From NCBI RefSeq assembly GCF_003096015.2, contig NZ_CP029185.2, positions 62,001-126,000 on the forward strand: DNA of 64,000 nt. The letters are read 5' to 3'. This DNA comes from Limnobaculum parvum. GTDB lineage: Bacteria; Pseudomonadota; Gammaproteobacteria; Enterobacterales; Enterobacteriaceae. Positions 23,801 through 29,640 of the stretch are shown piece after piece; position 1 is the stretch's first letter; each line of letters opens with the position of its first letter. The position numbers were made by a program, and so were the translations under genes. Under the pieces are notes generated by a model. It searched no databases. It was not told where the DNA came from and saw nothing but the letters and a program-made list of their open reading frames with translations.

Positions 23801-26800
23801 CATGTGACCTCAACGGACGCCGCGGGCAACGTGAGCATGCCATCCGCTGATTTCGTGCTGGAGATGGACTTCACCGGTCCGGATCTCAGCAAGCTGAAGA
23901 TCACCGGTGTGGACGATCAGGTGGGTAACGTCACGGGTAACGTTGACGACGGTGAGTTCACCGACGACAGCCGTCCAACCATCAGCGGTACCGGTACGGC
24001 GGGTGACACGATTTATGTCTATGTCTCCCATGAGTCAGGTGCTGATGTTCTGCTGGGTACCGCTAAGGTAAATGATCAGGGTACCTGGACCTTCCGTCCG
24101 GAGAATGCGCTGGCCGAAGGCAGCAATAAGTTCACTGCTTACGAACGCGATCCGGTTGGCAACGAAGTGGGACCAAGTAACGATTACACCGTGACGTTGG
24201 ATGGTACTCCGTCAGTTGCTCCAACGCTGGATAAGGTTATTGATGACGTGGGCGCAATCACGGGCGAACTGAAGAGCGGCGACGTGACTGACGATACCAA
24301 ACCGACCTTCGAAGGTACGGCATCGGCAGGCAGCACCATTCATGTGTACGACGGCACCACACTGTTGGGTACGGCTAAGGCTGACAGCAATGGTAAGTGG
24401 ACGTTTGAACCATCAACGGCGCTGAAAGACGGTACGCACGACATCACCTTCACCGCGACTTCACCAATTGGTCAGGTGAGCGATCCAAGCGATGTGTTTG
24501 TCATTGAAGTGGATACCAAGGTACCGGCTCCGGTAGAAAGCCTGCTGATTACCGATAACGTTGGTGATTATCAGGGTGAACTGAAAAATGGCGATACCAC
24601 TGATGATGCAACACCAACCTTCAGCGGTCAGGCCGAAGCGGGCAGCATTGTCACCATCTACAACGATGGCGTGGCAATTGGTTCTGCGAAAGTGGGTGAG
24701 AACGGAAGTTGGTCGTTCACTCCGGATACCGATCTGCCGGATGGTAACTACAAGTTCACCACCACGGTTACCGACAAAGCGGGTAACGAAGGTGCACCAA
24801 CACCCGTGGTTAACATCACCATTGATACCAGCATCCTGATCGTTAAGATCGACAACCTTATCGATGATGTGGGTACGGTAACCGGCGATATTCTGCCAAA
24901 CGGCATTACTGATGACCTGCGTCCGGAAATCGTGGGTACCAGCAGCAAGCCAGGCAGTATCGTTACTATCTATATCGATGGTGTGAATCAGGGAACGGTC
25001 ACGGTGAAAGCCGACGGCACCTGGAGCTATACGCCAACCACCGACCTGGGTCAGGGTGAGCATAAAGTCACGGTGACAGCGAAGGATTCATCAGGCAACG
25101 TCACTGATATGAGTCCGGAATTTATCTTCACTATCGATAACATTCCACCGACTCTGCCAACCATTGATAAAGCCGTGGATAACGTCGGCGATGTCACCGG
25201 CGATATGAACTCTGGTGCGTTTACCGATGATAAGACCCCAACCCTGCACGGTACCGGCGAGAAGGGCAGCTTAATCACCATCTATGATGAGAATGATCAA
25301 GTGCTGGGTAGCGTATTGGTTAACGATCAAGGTAAGTGGAGCTACGAGTTACCAGAGCAGGCTGAGGGTCGTCATGACTACTACGTCATTTCATCTGATA
25401 AAGCGGGTAACGCCAGTGCGCCATCTGCTGATTTCATCCTGAATATTGACGATACCCCACCAGTTGCAGCGGTGGTAATTGAAGGGTACCACGATGATGT
25501 TGGCACCAATAAGGGGCTGATACTGGGTAGTGGCACCTCCACCGATGATACCTCTCCGATATTGAAAGGTACCTGGAGTGGCGATCTTGACAGTACCGAT
25601 GTCATCCAGATTTATCAGAATGGCATTCTACTGGGCATCGCAACGGTCGATCTGGTTAATCGTTCATGGACATTTGCGGTAAGCGGGCTGGTTAATACAA
25701 ACACCTATACCTTTACTGCCGTTGCCGTTGACGTTGCCGGAAACAAGGCCGCTATTTCACCGGACTTCTTGTTGACCATTGATTTGGATCCGCCAACGCA
25801 GACCATTGATATCCTCAACTACTCCGATGATGTTGGTCTGTCACAAGGTAAGTTTGGTACCAATACGACAACCGATGACCGTACTCCAACGCTGAACGGA
25901 ACCATCAGTGCTCCTCTGGAGGAAGGTGATGAAGTACGCATTTACGATGTTGCCACCGGTTTAATGCTGGGTACGGCAACAGTACATGCGGACAACGTTT
26001 CCTGGAGTTTCGACCCCTCTGCGTTGAAAGATGATATGACCTATACCTTCCGTGCGGTTGTGGCGGATAAGGCGGGTAACGAAGGGACGGTGTCCAATAA
26101 CTTCGTAATATCAATTGACCTGACGGTGGTGATTAACGTTCAGGATACGCTGGATACCACACCAATTATCACGGGTTCCACCGGCTTTGCTATTTTGCCG
26201 GGCGAATACCTTGAAGTAACGGTGAACGGTAAGAAATACAGCTCGCAGAACGGTAGCGTGGTGATCGATTTCCGTAACAACACATGGTATGTCCAGATCC
26301 CGGACAGCGATGCGTTGCCTATCGGAAAATATGACGTGAAAGCCGTGCTATATGATGTTTATGGTGCAAGCATCACTAATGACGATACGCTCAATGAGCT
26401 TACCGTATCGCCAACATCTACCGTTACGGTAGGTGCGGGTGGCGGCGATCCAAACCAGAAAGCGACAGCAGTTACGCTGAGTGAAAATGGTACATGGCGT
26501 ATCCATAGTAACCAGGCCATGCTGGAATCGAAGGCAACTTCGTCGTCATCATTGGGTGATTTCACAGTAACTAAACTGGTCAGTAACACCGGTACCGGGT
26601 ACGACGCGAATAACTACGTACAGAACGCCACCTTTATGGACTATAACCGTGATGGTCTGATGGATCTGTTTGCTATAGATAGTAACTATAACGACGGTCA
26701 GCAGATGTTCTTCTACAACGGTTCTACCTATGTAGCATACCAAGTGGGGGCAAACACCAACACGGCTCAGTCCGGCGACTTTGCCGGTGATGCGGGTACT

Positions 26801-29557
26801 GATGGTAGTGCCAACACCTGGAGCTGGTACGGCGGCATCATCGCTATTGATAAAGACGGCGACGGTTATGTTGATATGATCAACGGTGACCAGACGCCTA
26901 ACGACAGTGCTATTCGTGGTGGTTATGGCTCGCAGATCGTACTGAATAATGACGGTACGATCGCTGGTATGAGCAAAGATGGTACGTTTGCAACGGACTA
27001 TGCGGCCAACGCTTCGCACCAACCAATCGGGCTGGATCAGTCACAACCTGATATGGAACTGTCCGGTGTGGACATCAACAACGATGGTATTGTTGACTTT
27101 GTGATGCACAGTCAGAACATCGTTGCGGATGGCTCACGTATCGATAAGGACGGCGCAACCAATAGTTCAGCAGCGCGGAGTACCGATAACGCCCGTCTGG
27201 TGGTGGTTAACGGCACGAACAACGGAAACTGGAAGGTCACTCAGATAGTTGAGAACGTGTTCCAGCGCGGCTCGGATGATGACCCGAATATTGGTAACGG
27301 TGTAGCCATGACCTGGGCCGACTTTAACGGCGACGGTATGATGGACTTGTTCCTAGGCCGGGGAAGTGCCAGCACCACCAACTCTGGTGCCGCTTCAGGC
27401 ACCAACGCGGCGCAGCACGCCAGTCGGATCTACTTCAACGACGGTACCGGCAAACTGGTGTTCAGCGATCCGAACAACGACGGTATTGGCAACCCGACTG
27501 CGGCGGGAATGTACACCTTTAATGATACTTTGGCAGGCGGTGCCTCTATTGCGCTGGATTGGAACCACGATGGTAAGGTCGATGTTATCGAACTGCCGGG
27601 TATGGGAAATTCAGGGGGGATGTCTAACAATACCGCATCCGGGCCGGTTAACCTGTATACCAATACCTCAACGGGTGGCACAACGAGCTTTACCACCACA
27701 AATATGCTTACTCAGGTTGGTAAGTCGACAATTGGTGGTACGAGCACCTCGCAGCAAGTCACTGGTGCTATCGCCATTGATATTGACTGGGACGGCGACC
27801 GTGACCTGTTAGTGTTCACTAACGGTGGTGTTACTACCTACATTGAAAACAAAAATGACGTTAGTTACGGCACGGCTATCCACCTGCGTATTCTGGATGC
27901 GGGCGGTATTAACTCCCTGTATGGCAACACGGTACAACTGATTGATGAGGCCACAGGCCAAGTGGTTTCCACTCAAATCATCAACCCGCAGTCCGGTAAC
28001 CAGACGAACGACAGTACGGCGATTGTTGACTTCTATAATCTGGATGCCAGCAAGTCGTACAGTGCAGTCATCCTGCGTTCAGAGAAGGGGGCAGTAGCCA
28101 ACGTGGGTGGTGTAGCCAGTGTGGGCAACACGACCGTTCAGAACGTCAACAAAGCATGGGCTGGATTGAAGGCAGAAGAGGCTAACCATGCCTATGTGCT
28201 GACTACTGAGTCTGAAACCAACGTTGCGAACGCCAGCGGCAACGGCGGCACCAACAAGACGGGTATTGTGGGAACCGGCTACAACGATACATTCTTTGCC
28301 ACTCAGGGTAATGATTTGTATAACGGCGCAGGCGGTACTACAGAGATATCCGGCGTTAAGTCTTGGAGTGATACTGGCGGTCTGGACATCGTTGACTACA
28401 AGCTGGCGGGCAATACAGCGCTGACCATCGATCTGAGCAAGACGACTATGCAGAATACCGGTTTCGGTAATGCACAGTTTGTGAATATCGAAGGGATCGC
28501 TGGCGGTGGCGGTAACGACACCTTTACCAGTGGCAATGCAGCAACTAACTACTTTGATGGTCGCGGTGGCGATGACACCTTCCATCTTGGTAGTAAAGGT
28601 CAGGATACGCTGATGTATAAGTCGCTGAGTCTGTCAGCCAATAATGGTGGCAACGGTCGCGATACGGTCTATAACTTCGCCATTGGTACCGTAGAAGCAA
28701 CACCAAATGCTGACATCATTGATGTAAGCGATCTGTTGGTTGGTTACAAAGCGGATGCTGACGGTGCGGCTCACTATATCAATGGTGTTGCAACCATTGA
28801 TGCCGGTGACCGAATTACTCAGTACCTTTCTGTTACTTACAGTGGTAGTGACACGATTCTGTCTATTGACCGTGATGGTGACGGCTCAGCTTATAGCAGT
28901 ACTGAGTTGCTGACATTGAAAGATACCAAAGCGACACTGGAAGAGCTGTTAGCTAACCATCAGATAACCATCGACAGTGGAAATGTGTCTGCGACCACCA
29001 GCGAATTCCAAGCTATTACGCAAATGTTTACTGCGGGTAACGACATCATGTTCGGTACCGAGCGGGAAGACATTCTGCTGGGCGGACTGGGCAACGACAC
29101 CTTTATCGGCATCGGTAAAGGGGATCAGGTATCGGGTGGTGACGGTAACGACATCATGAAGATTATCTCTACAGACTTCGCTTCAATCTCTGGTGATGAG
29201 GGCATTGATACCCTGATCCTAGATACTCGTGGCGAACTGTTAGACCTGAGTGCGTTGAAAGACAAGTTGAGCTCAATGGAGATCTTCGATATGGGCAACG
29301 GTGGCAACACCATGAACGTATCGCTGGAAGATGTCCTGCGACTGGGATCAGAAGAACTGGCAATTAACAGTGGCAATAAAGCGATTGTGGTCAACGGCGA
29401 AGCCGGTAGCACCCTGCAGTTAGAAGGGACTGACGGTCAGTGGACGATGTCGCAAAGCAATTACCAGTATCAAGGAAACACTTATAACGTCTGGACTATG
29501 GGCGCCTCAGGAATTGAGGTGCTGGTCGAGAACACGGTGAATCCGGTCATCCTGTAA
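8831..29557 (+). CDS. Giant Bap/LapF-like Ig-repeat adhesin 1 (6908 aa)
   Basis: The N-terminus (residues 1-140) resembles the BapA-prefix domain, with a beta-rich segment (NGDDLYVILEGD...IVIEDYYVSG) and then a hydrophobic stretch LALWPWFLGAAVIGGIVG (about 144-166). About 53 Ig-like domains of roughly 105 residues follow (about 190-5750), each with a TDDxxP strand, a GxWSFTP strand and a DxAGN turn. After a linker domain, six DxxxDGxxD calcium-loop motifs (about 5935-6325) resemble FG-GAP/VCBS propeller repeats. RTX-like GNDTF segments lie near 6480-6600 and 6740-6775, and the last 130 residues carry the C-terminal signal shared by all adhesins here. No cysteine was seen. It should be exported by the neighbouring T1SS and act in surface adhesion or biofilm formation. 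Its length puts it among very large bacterial proteins. Confidence 0.95.
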   Translation: MNTNASLLVNTGSGPSQVVSLNVGKPIKIKIQPGNKYLLKNKDDNYAPENVTLQRNGDDLYVILEGDTTPAIVIEDYYVSGDNTPLLGMAEDGQVYAYVITDGSGLGDGYLFNDGSFAPAALGGMPMGDGAYLFENTEDNDFGLLALWPWFLGAAVIGGIVGNAIYEHNKDDGSSPSPTPASVPTLSGATDVTGDITGPISYGSTTDETKPTIFGTGDAGNTITIYDNGKAIGSAVVGADGQWSFTPETALSEGSHKITITQTNPEGQTSSQTDDFTFIVDTVAPNKPLFEALDDVGAIQGTIANGATTDDARPEFTGKGEVGSTITIFIDGKEAGKTIVGANGTWSWTPTADLADGHYQVTVTETDKAGNTSATSPTFDFNVDTTAPDKPPRLEAYDDVGSKTGLISNGEITDDARPEFKGWGEAGNTIIIYDNSDGAGKEIGRVTVGDDGTWTWTPDFDLADGNHSVTYTQTDKAGNVSEPSDSRDFIVDVSGVSAPDGLTIMDNTGAITGPIKAGDKTDETKPEFSGKGTPGGIITIYDNDEPIGSVVVGEDGNWSLIPDVALEEGSHSITTTETSKSGNESEPSAPIDFVVDTTPPTKPEIGGVTDNTGDKTGPITSGEPTDETRPEFSGEGEPGSTIVIKDKDGEIIGSSVVDEDGKWTVKPEQPLGEGSNELVIVEIDEAGNESDPSDPFDVVVDTTPPTKPEIGGVTDNTGDKTGPITSGEPTDETQPEFSGEGEPGSTIVIKDKDGEIIGSSVIDEDGKWTVKPEQPLGEGSNELVIVEIDEAGNESDPSDPFEVVVDTTPPTKPEIGGVTDNTGDKTGPITSGEPTDETRPEFSGEGEPGSTIVIKDKDGEIIGSSVVDEDGKWTVKPEQPLEEGSNELVIVEIDEAGNESDPSDPFEVVVDTTPPTKPEIGGVTDNTGDKTGPITSGEPTDETQPEFSGEGEPGSTIVIKDKDGEIIGSSVIDEDGKWTVKPEQPLGEGSNELVIVEIDEAGNESDPSDPFEVVVDTTPPSKPEIGGVTDNTGNVTGPISSGEPTDEKQPEFSGEGEPGSTITLKDEDGNVLGTAVVDEDGKWTVKPEQPLEEGSNNLVITETDTAGNESDPSDPFDVVVDTIAPEKPTIGGVTDNTGSITGSINPGDVTDETRPEITGTGEPGSTITIKDAETGEVLGTSTVDENGNWTVKPEQPLGEGEHSLVVTETDKAGNESEPSDPIDFEVDTTPPAKPELGSVIDNEGDITGAIKPGDETDDKTPTFTGEGEPGNTITVKDGDKVIGTAIVDENGAWSFTPETELSDGSHSITVTETDKAGNESEPSDSFDFVVDTTPPNPANLSISGVMDNYGEITGNITNGGATDDSRPVISGTGTAGDTIILYVNDGTGNHEIGRGTVGSDGKWSIQPEAPLLPGSNQFTAVEMDTAGNKTDPSNSYTVTLDVSRPSEPVIVNVLDNEGDVIGPLQKGDVTDDNQPTITGTAEAGYTIRIYDGATLLGTATADSKGVWTFTPDTALADGKHNITATATSPVGQTSDKSGIFNFEVDTKAPDAVENLVVTDNVGDYQGPLSNGDTTDDSTPTFSGKAEPGSTVTVYDDGKVLGTVKVDGEGKWTFTPDSALTDGDHNFTTTVTDKAGNVNPNGPGLSLTVDTSNDPVSITALIDDVGTVTGNITANGVTDDTQPEITGEGKPGATIKVYDGSTLLGETTVKANGSWSFTPSTDLSEGAHSITVTMTDKAGNLTGPTAAFDFAVDTTAPTMPTIDSAFDDVGSKQGSLASGSMTDDSTPTLKGTAEKGSLVTLYDNGQFLSTVTADNITGEWSFTPSTPISEGEHKFHVTATDAAGNTSTPSADFILTTDYTGPDASNLKITGVADNYGEITGNIENGNATDDSRPTIQGTGTAGDTIIVYAQDATGNHVIGSTIVGADNKWSLQPESPLLPGENKFTAVEIDPVGNFTDPSAEYVVTLDMSRPTEPVIVNVLDNVGDITGALQKGDVTDDTKPVITGTSEAGYLVRIYDGATLIGSATANEKGVWTFEPTTALAEGMHNITATATSPLGQTSKPTGIFNFEVDTKAPNSVENLQVFDNVGEKQGYILDGDTTDDATPTFSGKAEPGSTVTIYDNGNAIGSAKVDSNGNWSYTPDSNLSDGEHTFTTSVTDKAGNTNTDGPSLTITIDTTNVVVSISALIDDVGDKQGNITPNGVTDDTKPEITGEGKAGSTVTIYDGSVKLGETTVKADGTWSFTPTTPLKEGAHSITVIAKDQAGNTSDRTSVFEFTVDTTAPTMPTIESAQDDVGTKQGTLNNGDKTDDSTPSLTGTAEKGSVVKIYDNGALLGSTVADSTTGKWTFTPSTPVPEGENKFHVTATDAAGNTSVPSADFILTTDYTRPDGTNLSITGVDDQVGAYTGNVKAGETTDDTRPTISGTGTAGDTIIVYVKDGSGEREIGRATVDENGNWSMRPATPLAKGANEFTVVEMDPVGNTTDPSAPYAIVIDNSKPQPPVIETVDDNVGPVTGALQKGDVTDDATPTLKGTAVANGIVTIYNNGNVIGSAQVDDKGNWTFTPDTALADGKYNITVTATSPVGQVSDPTGIFNFEIDTTAPGAVENLLISDNVGAYQGPLKDGDITDDNTPTFSGKAEAGSTVSVYNDGNLLGTAKVDTNGNWSFTPSSPLADGDYKFTTTVTDKAGNTGDETPLVNIKVDTTGQQVSLDKLVDNVGDITGNISQNGVTDDTRPEIVGTGKPGSIINVYDGSTLLGSTTVNADKSWSFTPTTDLGQGSHSITVTATDLAGNTTEPTYAFEFTIDTLAPNQPTIESAKDDVGTIQGTLTNGAATDDPTPTLTGKAEKGSIVKVYDGDALLGSVVADDITGQWTFTPTSPLVEGEHKFHVTATDKAGNVSLPSADFVLTMDFSGPDSSKLSITGVDDQVGAVTGNVKPGDTTDDTRPTLSGTGTAGDTIIVYVKDGSGNREIGRTTVDSEGNWTLRPASPLVKGANEFTAVEMDPVGNATDPSAPYAIVVDSSKPQPPVIETIEDNVGSITAPLQKGDVTDDNTPTLKGTAVANGTVTIYNNGNAIGSAKVDDKGNWSFTPEPALADGKYSITADATNSVGQTSDKTGAFDFTVDTTVPGAVENLLISDNVGAYQGPLKDGDTTDDNTPTFSGKAEAGGMVSVYNDGKLLGTAKVGTDGTWSFTPSTPLPDGSYKFTTTVMDKAGNVGDTSPIVNITVNTDKVEVSLDKLIDDVGDITGPIAQNGITDDTRPEITGTGKAGSIIKVYDGATLLGSTTVNADKSWSFTPTTDLGQGKHSITVTATDQSNNTTDPTSAFEFTIDTVAPTQPTIESAKDDVGSIQGTLTNGAATDDPTPTLTGKAEKGSIVKVYDGDALLGSVVADATTGQWTFTPTSPLGEGEHKFHVTSTDAAGNVSLPSADFVLTMDFTGPDASKLSIVGVDDQVGAVTGNVNPGDTTDDTRPTLSGTGTAGDTIIVYTKDSSGNREIGRTTVDKDGNWTLRPESPLVKGANEFTAVEVDPVGNATDPSAPYAVVVDSSKPQPPVIETVEDNVGSITAPLQKGDVTDDNTPTLKGTAVANGTVTIYNNDVKIGTAKVDDKGNWSFTPEPALADGKYNITADATNSVGQTSDKTGIFDFTVDTTAPGAVENLLISDNVGTYQGPLKDGDTTDDNTPTFSGKAEAGGTVSVYNDGNLLGTAKVGTDGTWSFTPSTPLPDGSYKFTTTVTDKAGNTGDATPVVNITVNTETVEVSLDKLIDDVGDITGPIAQNGVTDDVRPEITGTGKVGSIIKIYDGATLLGSTTVNADKSWSFTPSSDLSQGKHSITVTATDQSNNTTDPTSAFEFTVDTVAPNAPTIESAKDDVGAIQGTLTNGAATDDPTPTLTGKAEKGSIVKVYDGDALLGSVVADDTTGQWTFTPTSPLGEGEHKFHVTSTDAAGNVSLPSADFVLNMDFTGPDASKLSISGVDDQVGAVTGNVNPGDTTDDTRPTVSGTGTAGDTIIVYVKDGTGNREIGRTTVDKDGNWTLRPESPLVKGANEFTAVEMDPVGNATDPSAPYAIVVDSSKPQPPVIETIEDNVGSITAPLQKGDVTDDNTPTLKGTAVPNGTVTIYNNDVAIGTAKVDDKGNWSFTPEPALADGKYNITADATNSVGQTSDKTGAFDFTVDTTPPGAVENLLISDNVGAYQGPLRDGDTTDDNTPTFSGKAEAGGTVSVYNDGNLIGTAKVGTDGTWSFTPSTPLPDGSYKFTTTVMDKAGNVGDSSPVVNITVNTEGVTVSLDKLIDDVGDITGPIAQNGVTDDTRPEITGTGKAGSIIKVYDGATLLGSTTVNADKSWSFTPTTDLGQGKHSITVTATDQSNNTTDPTSAFEFTIDTVAPTQPTIESAKDDVGSVQGTLTNGMATDDPTPTLTGKAEKGSIVKVYDGDALLGSVVADDTTGQWTFTPTSPLGEGEHTFHVTSTDAAGNVSLPSPDFVLEMDFTGPDASKLKITGVDDQVGAVTGNVNPGETTDDTRPTLSGTGTAGDTIIVYTKDSTGNREIGRTTVDKDGNWTLRPESPLNKGANEFTAVEVDPVGNATDPSASYTITLDIGKPNPPVIETIEDNVGSITAPLQKGDVTDDNTPTLKGTAVANGTVTIYNDGNVMGTAKVDDKGNWSFTPETPLKDGTYNITADATNSVGQTSDPTGIFDFTVDTTPPGAVENLLISDNVGTYQGPLKNGDVTDDNTPTFSGKAEAGGTVSVYNDGNLLGTAKVGTDGTWSFTPSTPLPDGSYKFTTTVTDKAGNTGDATPVVNITVNTEGVEVSLDKLIDNVGDITGPIAQNGVTDDTRPEITGTGKAGSIIKVYDGATLLGSTTVNPDKSWSFTPTTDLGQGKHSITVTATDQSNNTTDPTSAFEFTIDTVAPTQPTIESAKDDVGTVQGTLTNGMATDDPTPTLTGKAEKGSIVKVYDGSALLGSVVADDTTGQWTFTPTSPLGEGEHTFHVTSTDAAGNVSMPSADFVLEMDFTGPDLSKLKITGVDDQVGNVTGNVDDGEFTDDSRPTISGTGTAGDTIYVYVSHESGADVLLGTAKVNDQGTWTFRPENALAEGSNKFTAYERDPVGNEVGPSNDYTVTLDGTPSVAPTLDKVIDDVGAITGELKSGDVTDDTKPTFEGTASAGSTIHVYDGTTLLGTAKADSNGKWTFEPSTALKDGTHDITFTATSPIGQVSDPSDVFVIEVDTKVPAPVESLLITDNVGDYQGELKNGDTTDDATPTFSGQAEAGSIVTIYNDGVAIGSAKVGENGSWSFTPDTDLPDGNYKFTTTVTDKAGNEGAPTPVVNITIDTSILIVKIDNLIDDVGTVTGDILPNGITDDLRPEIVGTSSKPGSIVTIYIDGVNQGTVTVKADGTWSYTPTTDLGQGEHKVTVTAKDSSGNVTDMSPEFIFTIDNIPPTLPTIDKAVDNVGDVTGDMNSGAFTDDKTPTLHGTGEKGSLITIYDENDQVLGSVLVNDQGKWSYELPEQAEGRHDYYVISSDKAGNASAPSADFILNIDDTPPVAAVVIEGYHDDVGTNKGLILGSGTSTDDTSPILKGTWSGDLDSTDVIQIYQNGILLGIATVDLVNRSWTFAVSGLVNTNTYTFTAVAVDVAGNKAAISPDFLLTIDLDPPTQTIDILNYSDDVGLSQGKFGTNTTTDDRTPTLNGTISAPLEEGDEVRIYDVATGLMLGTATVHADNVSWSFDPSALKDDMTYTFRAVVADKAGNEGTVSNNFVISIDLTVVINVQDTLDTTPIITGSTGFAILPGEYLEVTVNGKKYSSQNGSVVIDFRNNTWYVQIPDSDALPIGKYDVKAVLYDVYGASITNDDTLNELTVSPTSTVTVGAGGGDPNQKATAVTLSENGTWRIHSNQAMLESKATSSSSLGDFTVTKLVSNTGTGYDANNYVQNATFMDYNRDGLMDLFAIDSNYNDGQQMFFYNGSTYVAYQVGANTNTAQSGDFAGDAGTDGSANTWSWYGGIIAIDKDGDGYVDMINGDQTPNDSAIRGGYGSQIVLNNDGTIAGMSKDGTFATDYAANASHQPIGLDQSQPDMELSGVDINNDGIVDFVMHSQNIVADGSRIDKDGATNSSAARSTDNARLVVVNGTNNGNWKVTQIVENVFQRGSDDDPNIGNGVAMTWADFNGDGMMDLFLGRGSASTTNSGAASGTNAAQHASRIYFNDGTGKLVFSDPNNDGIGNPTAAGMYTFNDTLAGGASIALDWNHDGKVDVIELPGMGNSGGMSNNTASGPVNLYTNTSTGGTTSFTTTNMLTQVGKSTIGGTSTSQQVTGAIAIDIDWDGDRDLLVFTNGGVTTYIENKNDVSYGTAIHLRILDAGGINSLYGNTVQLIDEATGQVVSTQIINPQSGNQTNDSTAIVDFYNLDASKSYSAVILRSEKGAVANVGGVASVGNTTVQNVNKAWAGLKAEEANHAYVLTTESETNVANASGNGGTNKTGIVGTGYNDTFFATQGNDLYNGAGGTTEISGVKSWSDTGGLDIVDYKLAGNTALTIDLSKTTMQNTGFGNAQFVNIEGIAGGGGNDTFTSGNAATNYFDGRGGDDTFHLGSKGQDTLMYKSLSLSANNGGNGRDTVYNFAIGTVEATPNADIIDVSDLLVGYKADADGAAHYINGVATIDAGDRITQYLSVTYSGSDTILSIDRDGDGSAYSSTELLTLKDTKATLEELLANHQITIDSGNVSATTSEFQAITQMFTAGNDIMFGTEREDILLGGLGNDTFIGIGKGDQVSGGDGNDIMKIISTDFASISGDEGIDTLILDTRGELLDLSALKDKLSSMEIFDMGNGGNTMNVSLEDVLRLGSEELAINSGNKAIVVNGEAGSTLQLEGTDGQWTMSQSNYQYQGNTYNVWTMGASGIEVLVENTVNPVIL
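10621..11880 (+). repeat. Four near-identical 315-bp tandem repeats in adhesin 1
   Basis: The junction CACACCTCCA (CACGCCTCCT at the last) recurs at 10621, 10936, 11251, 11566 and 11881, a spacing of exactly 315 bp, or 105 codons. The units encode KPEIGGVTDNTGDKTG-type Ig domains that differ by only a few residues (for example DETRPE versus DETQPE). This indicates recent duplication or gene conversion. Confidence 0.9.
12866..25489 (+). repeat. Eight 1578-bp super-repeats (five Ig domains each) in adhesin 1
   Basis: The codon after the GV of the domain type GVDDQVG falls at 12866, 14444, 16022, 17600, 19178, 20756, 22334, 23912, and in a diverged form at 25490. Every interval is exactly 1578 bp (526 codons). 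Each unit has five different Ig-domain types in a fixed order: GVDDQVG, ETVEDNVG, LLISDNVG, LDKLIDDVG, TIESAKDDVG. Units from about 17.6 to 23.9 kb are almost identical, while the outer ones are more diverged. Confidence 0.92.
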
Positions 29558-29569
29558 TGGCTTAACCGA

Positions 29570-29591
29570 AGGACTGCCGCAAGGCAGTCCT
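29570..29591 (+). terminator. Hairpin after adhesin 1, without T-tract
   Basis: A perfect 9-bp stem AGGACTGCC / GGCAGTCCT with a GCAA (GNRA) loop is followed by GTCGGAACAC and not by T residues. It sits 13 bases after the adhesin stop and 49 bases before OmpA-like 2. It may stabilise or process the adhesin mRNA while allowing transcription to continue into the exporter genes. Confidence 0.6.
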
Positions 29592-29640
29592 GTCGGAACA
29601 CTGATTAATTTACCAATAACTGAATAACCCAGGAGTAAAT

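Noticed and set aside
10621..25489. CRISPR array, suggested by the regular repeats
   Set aside because: The repeats are 315 or 1578 bp long, coding and in frame, without short palindromic repeats, unique spacers or cas genes.
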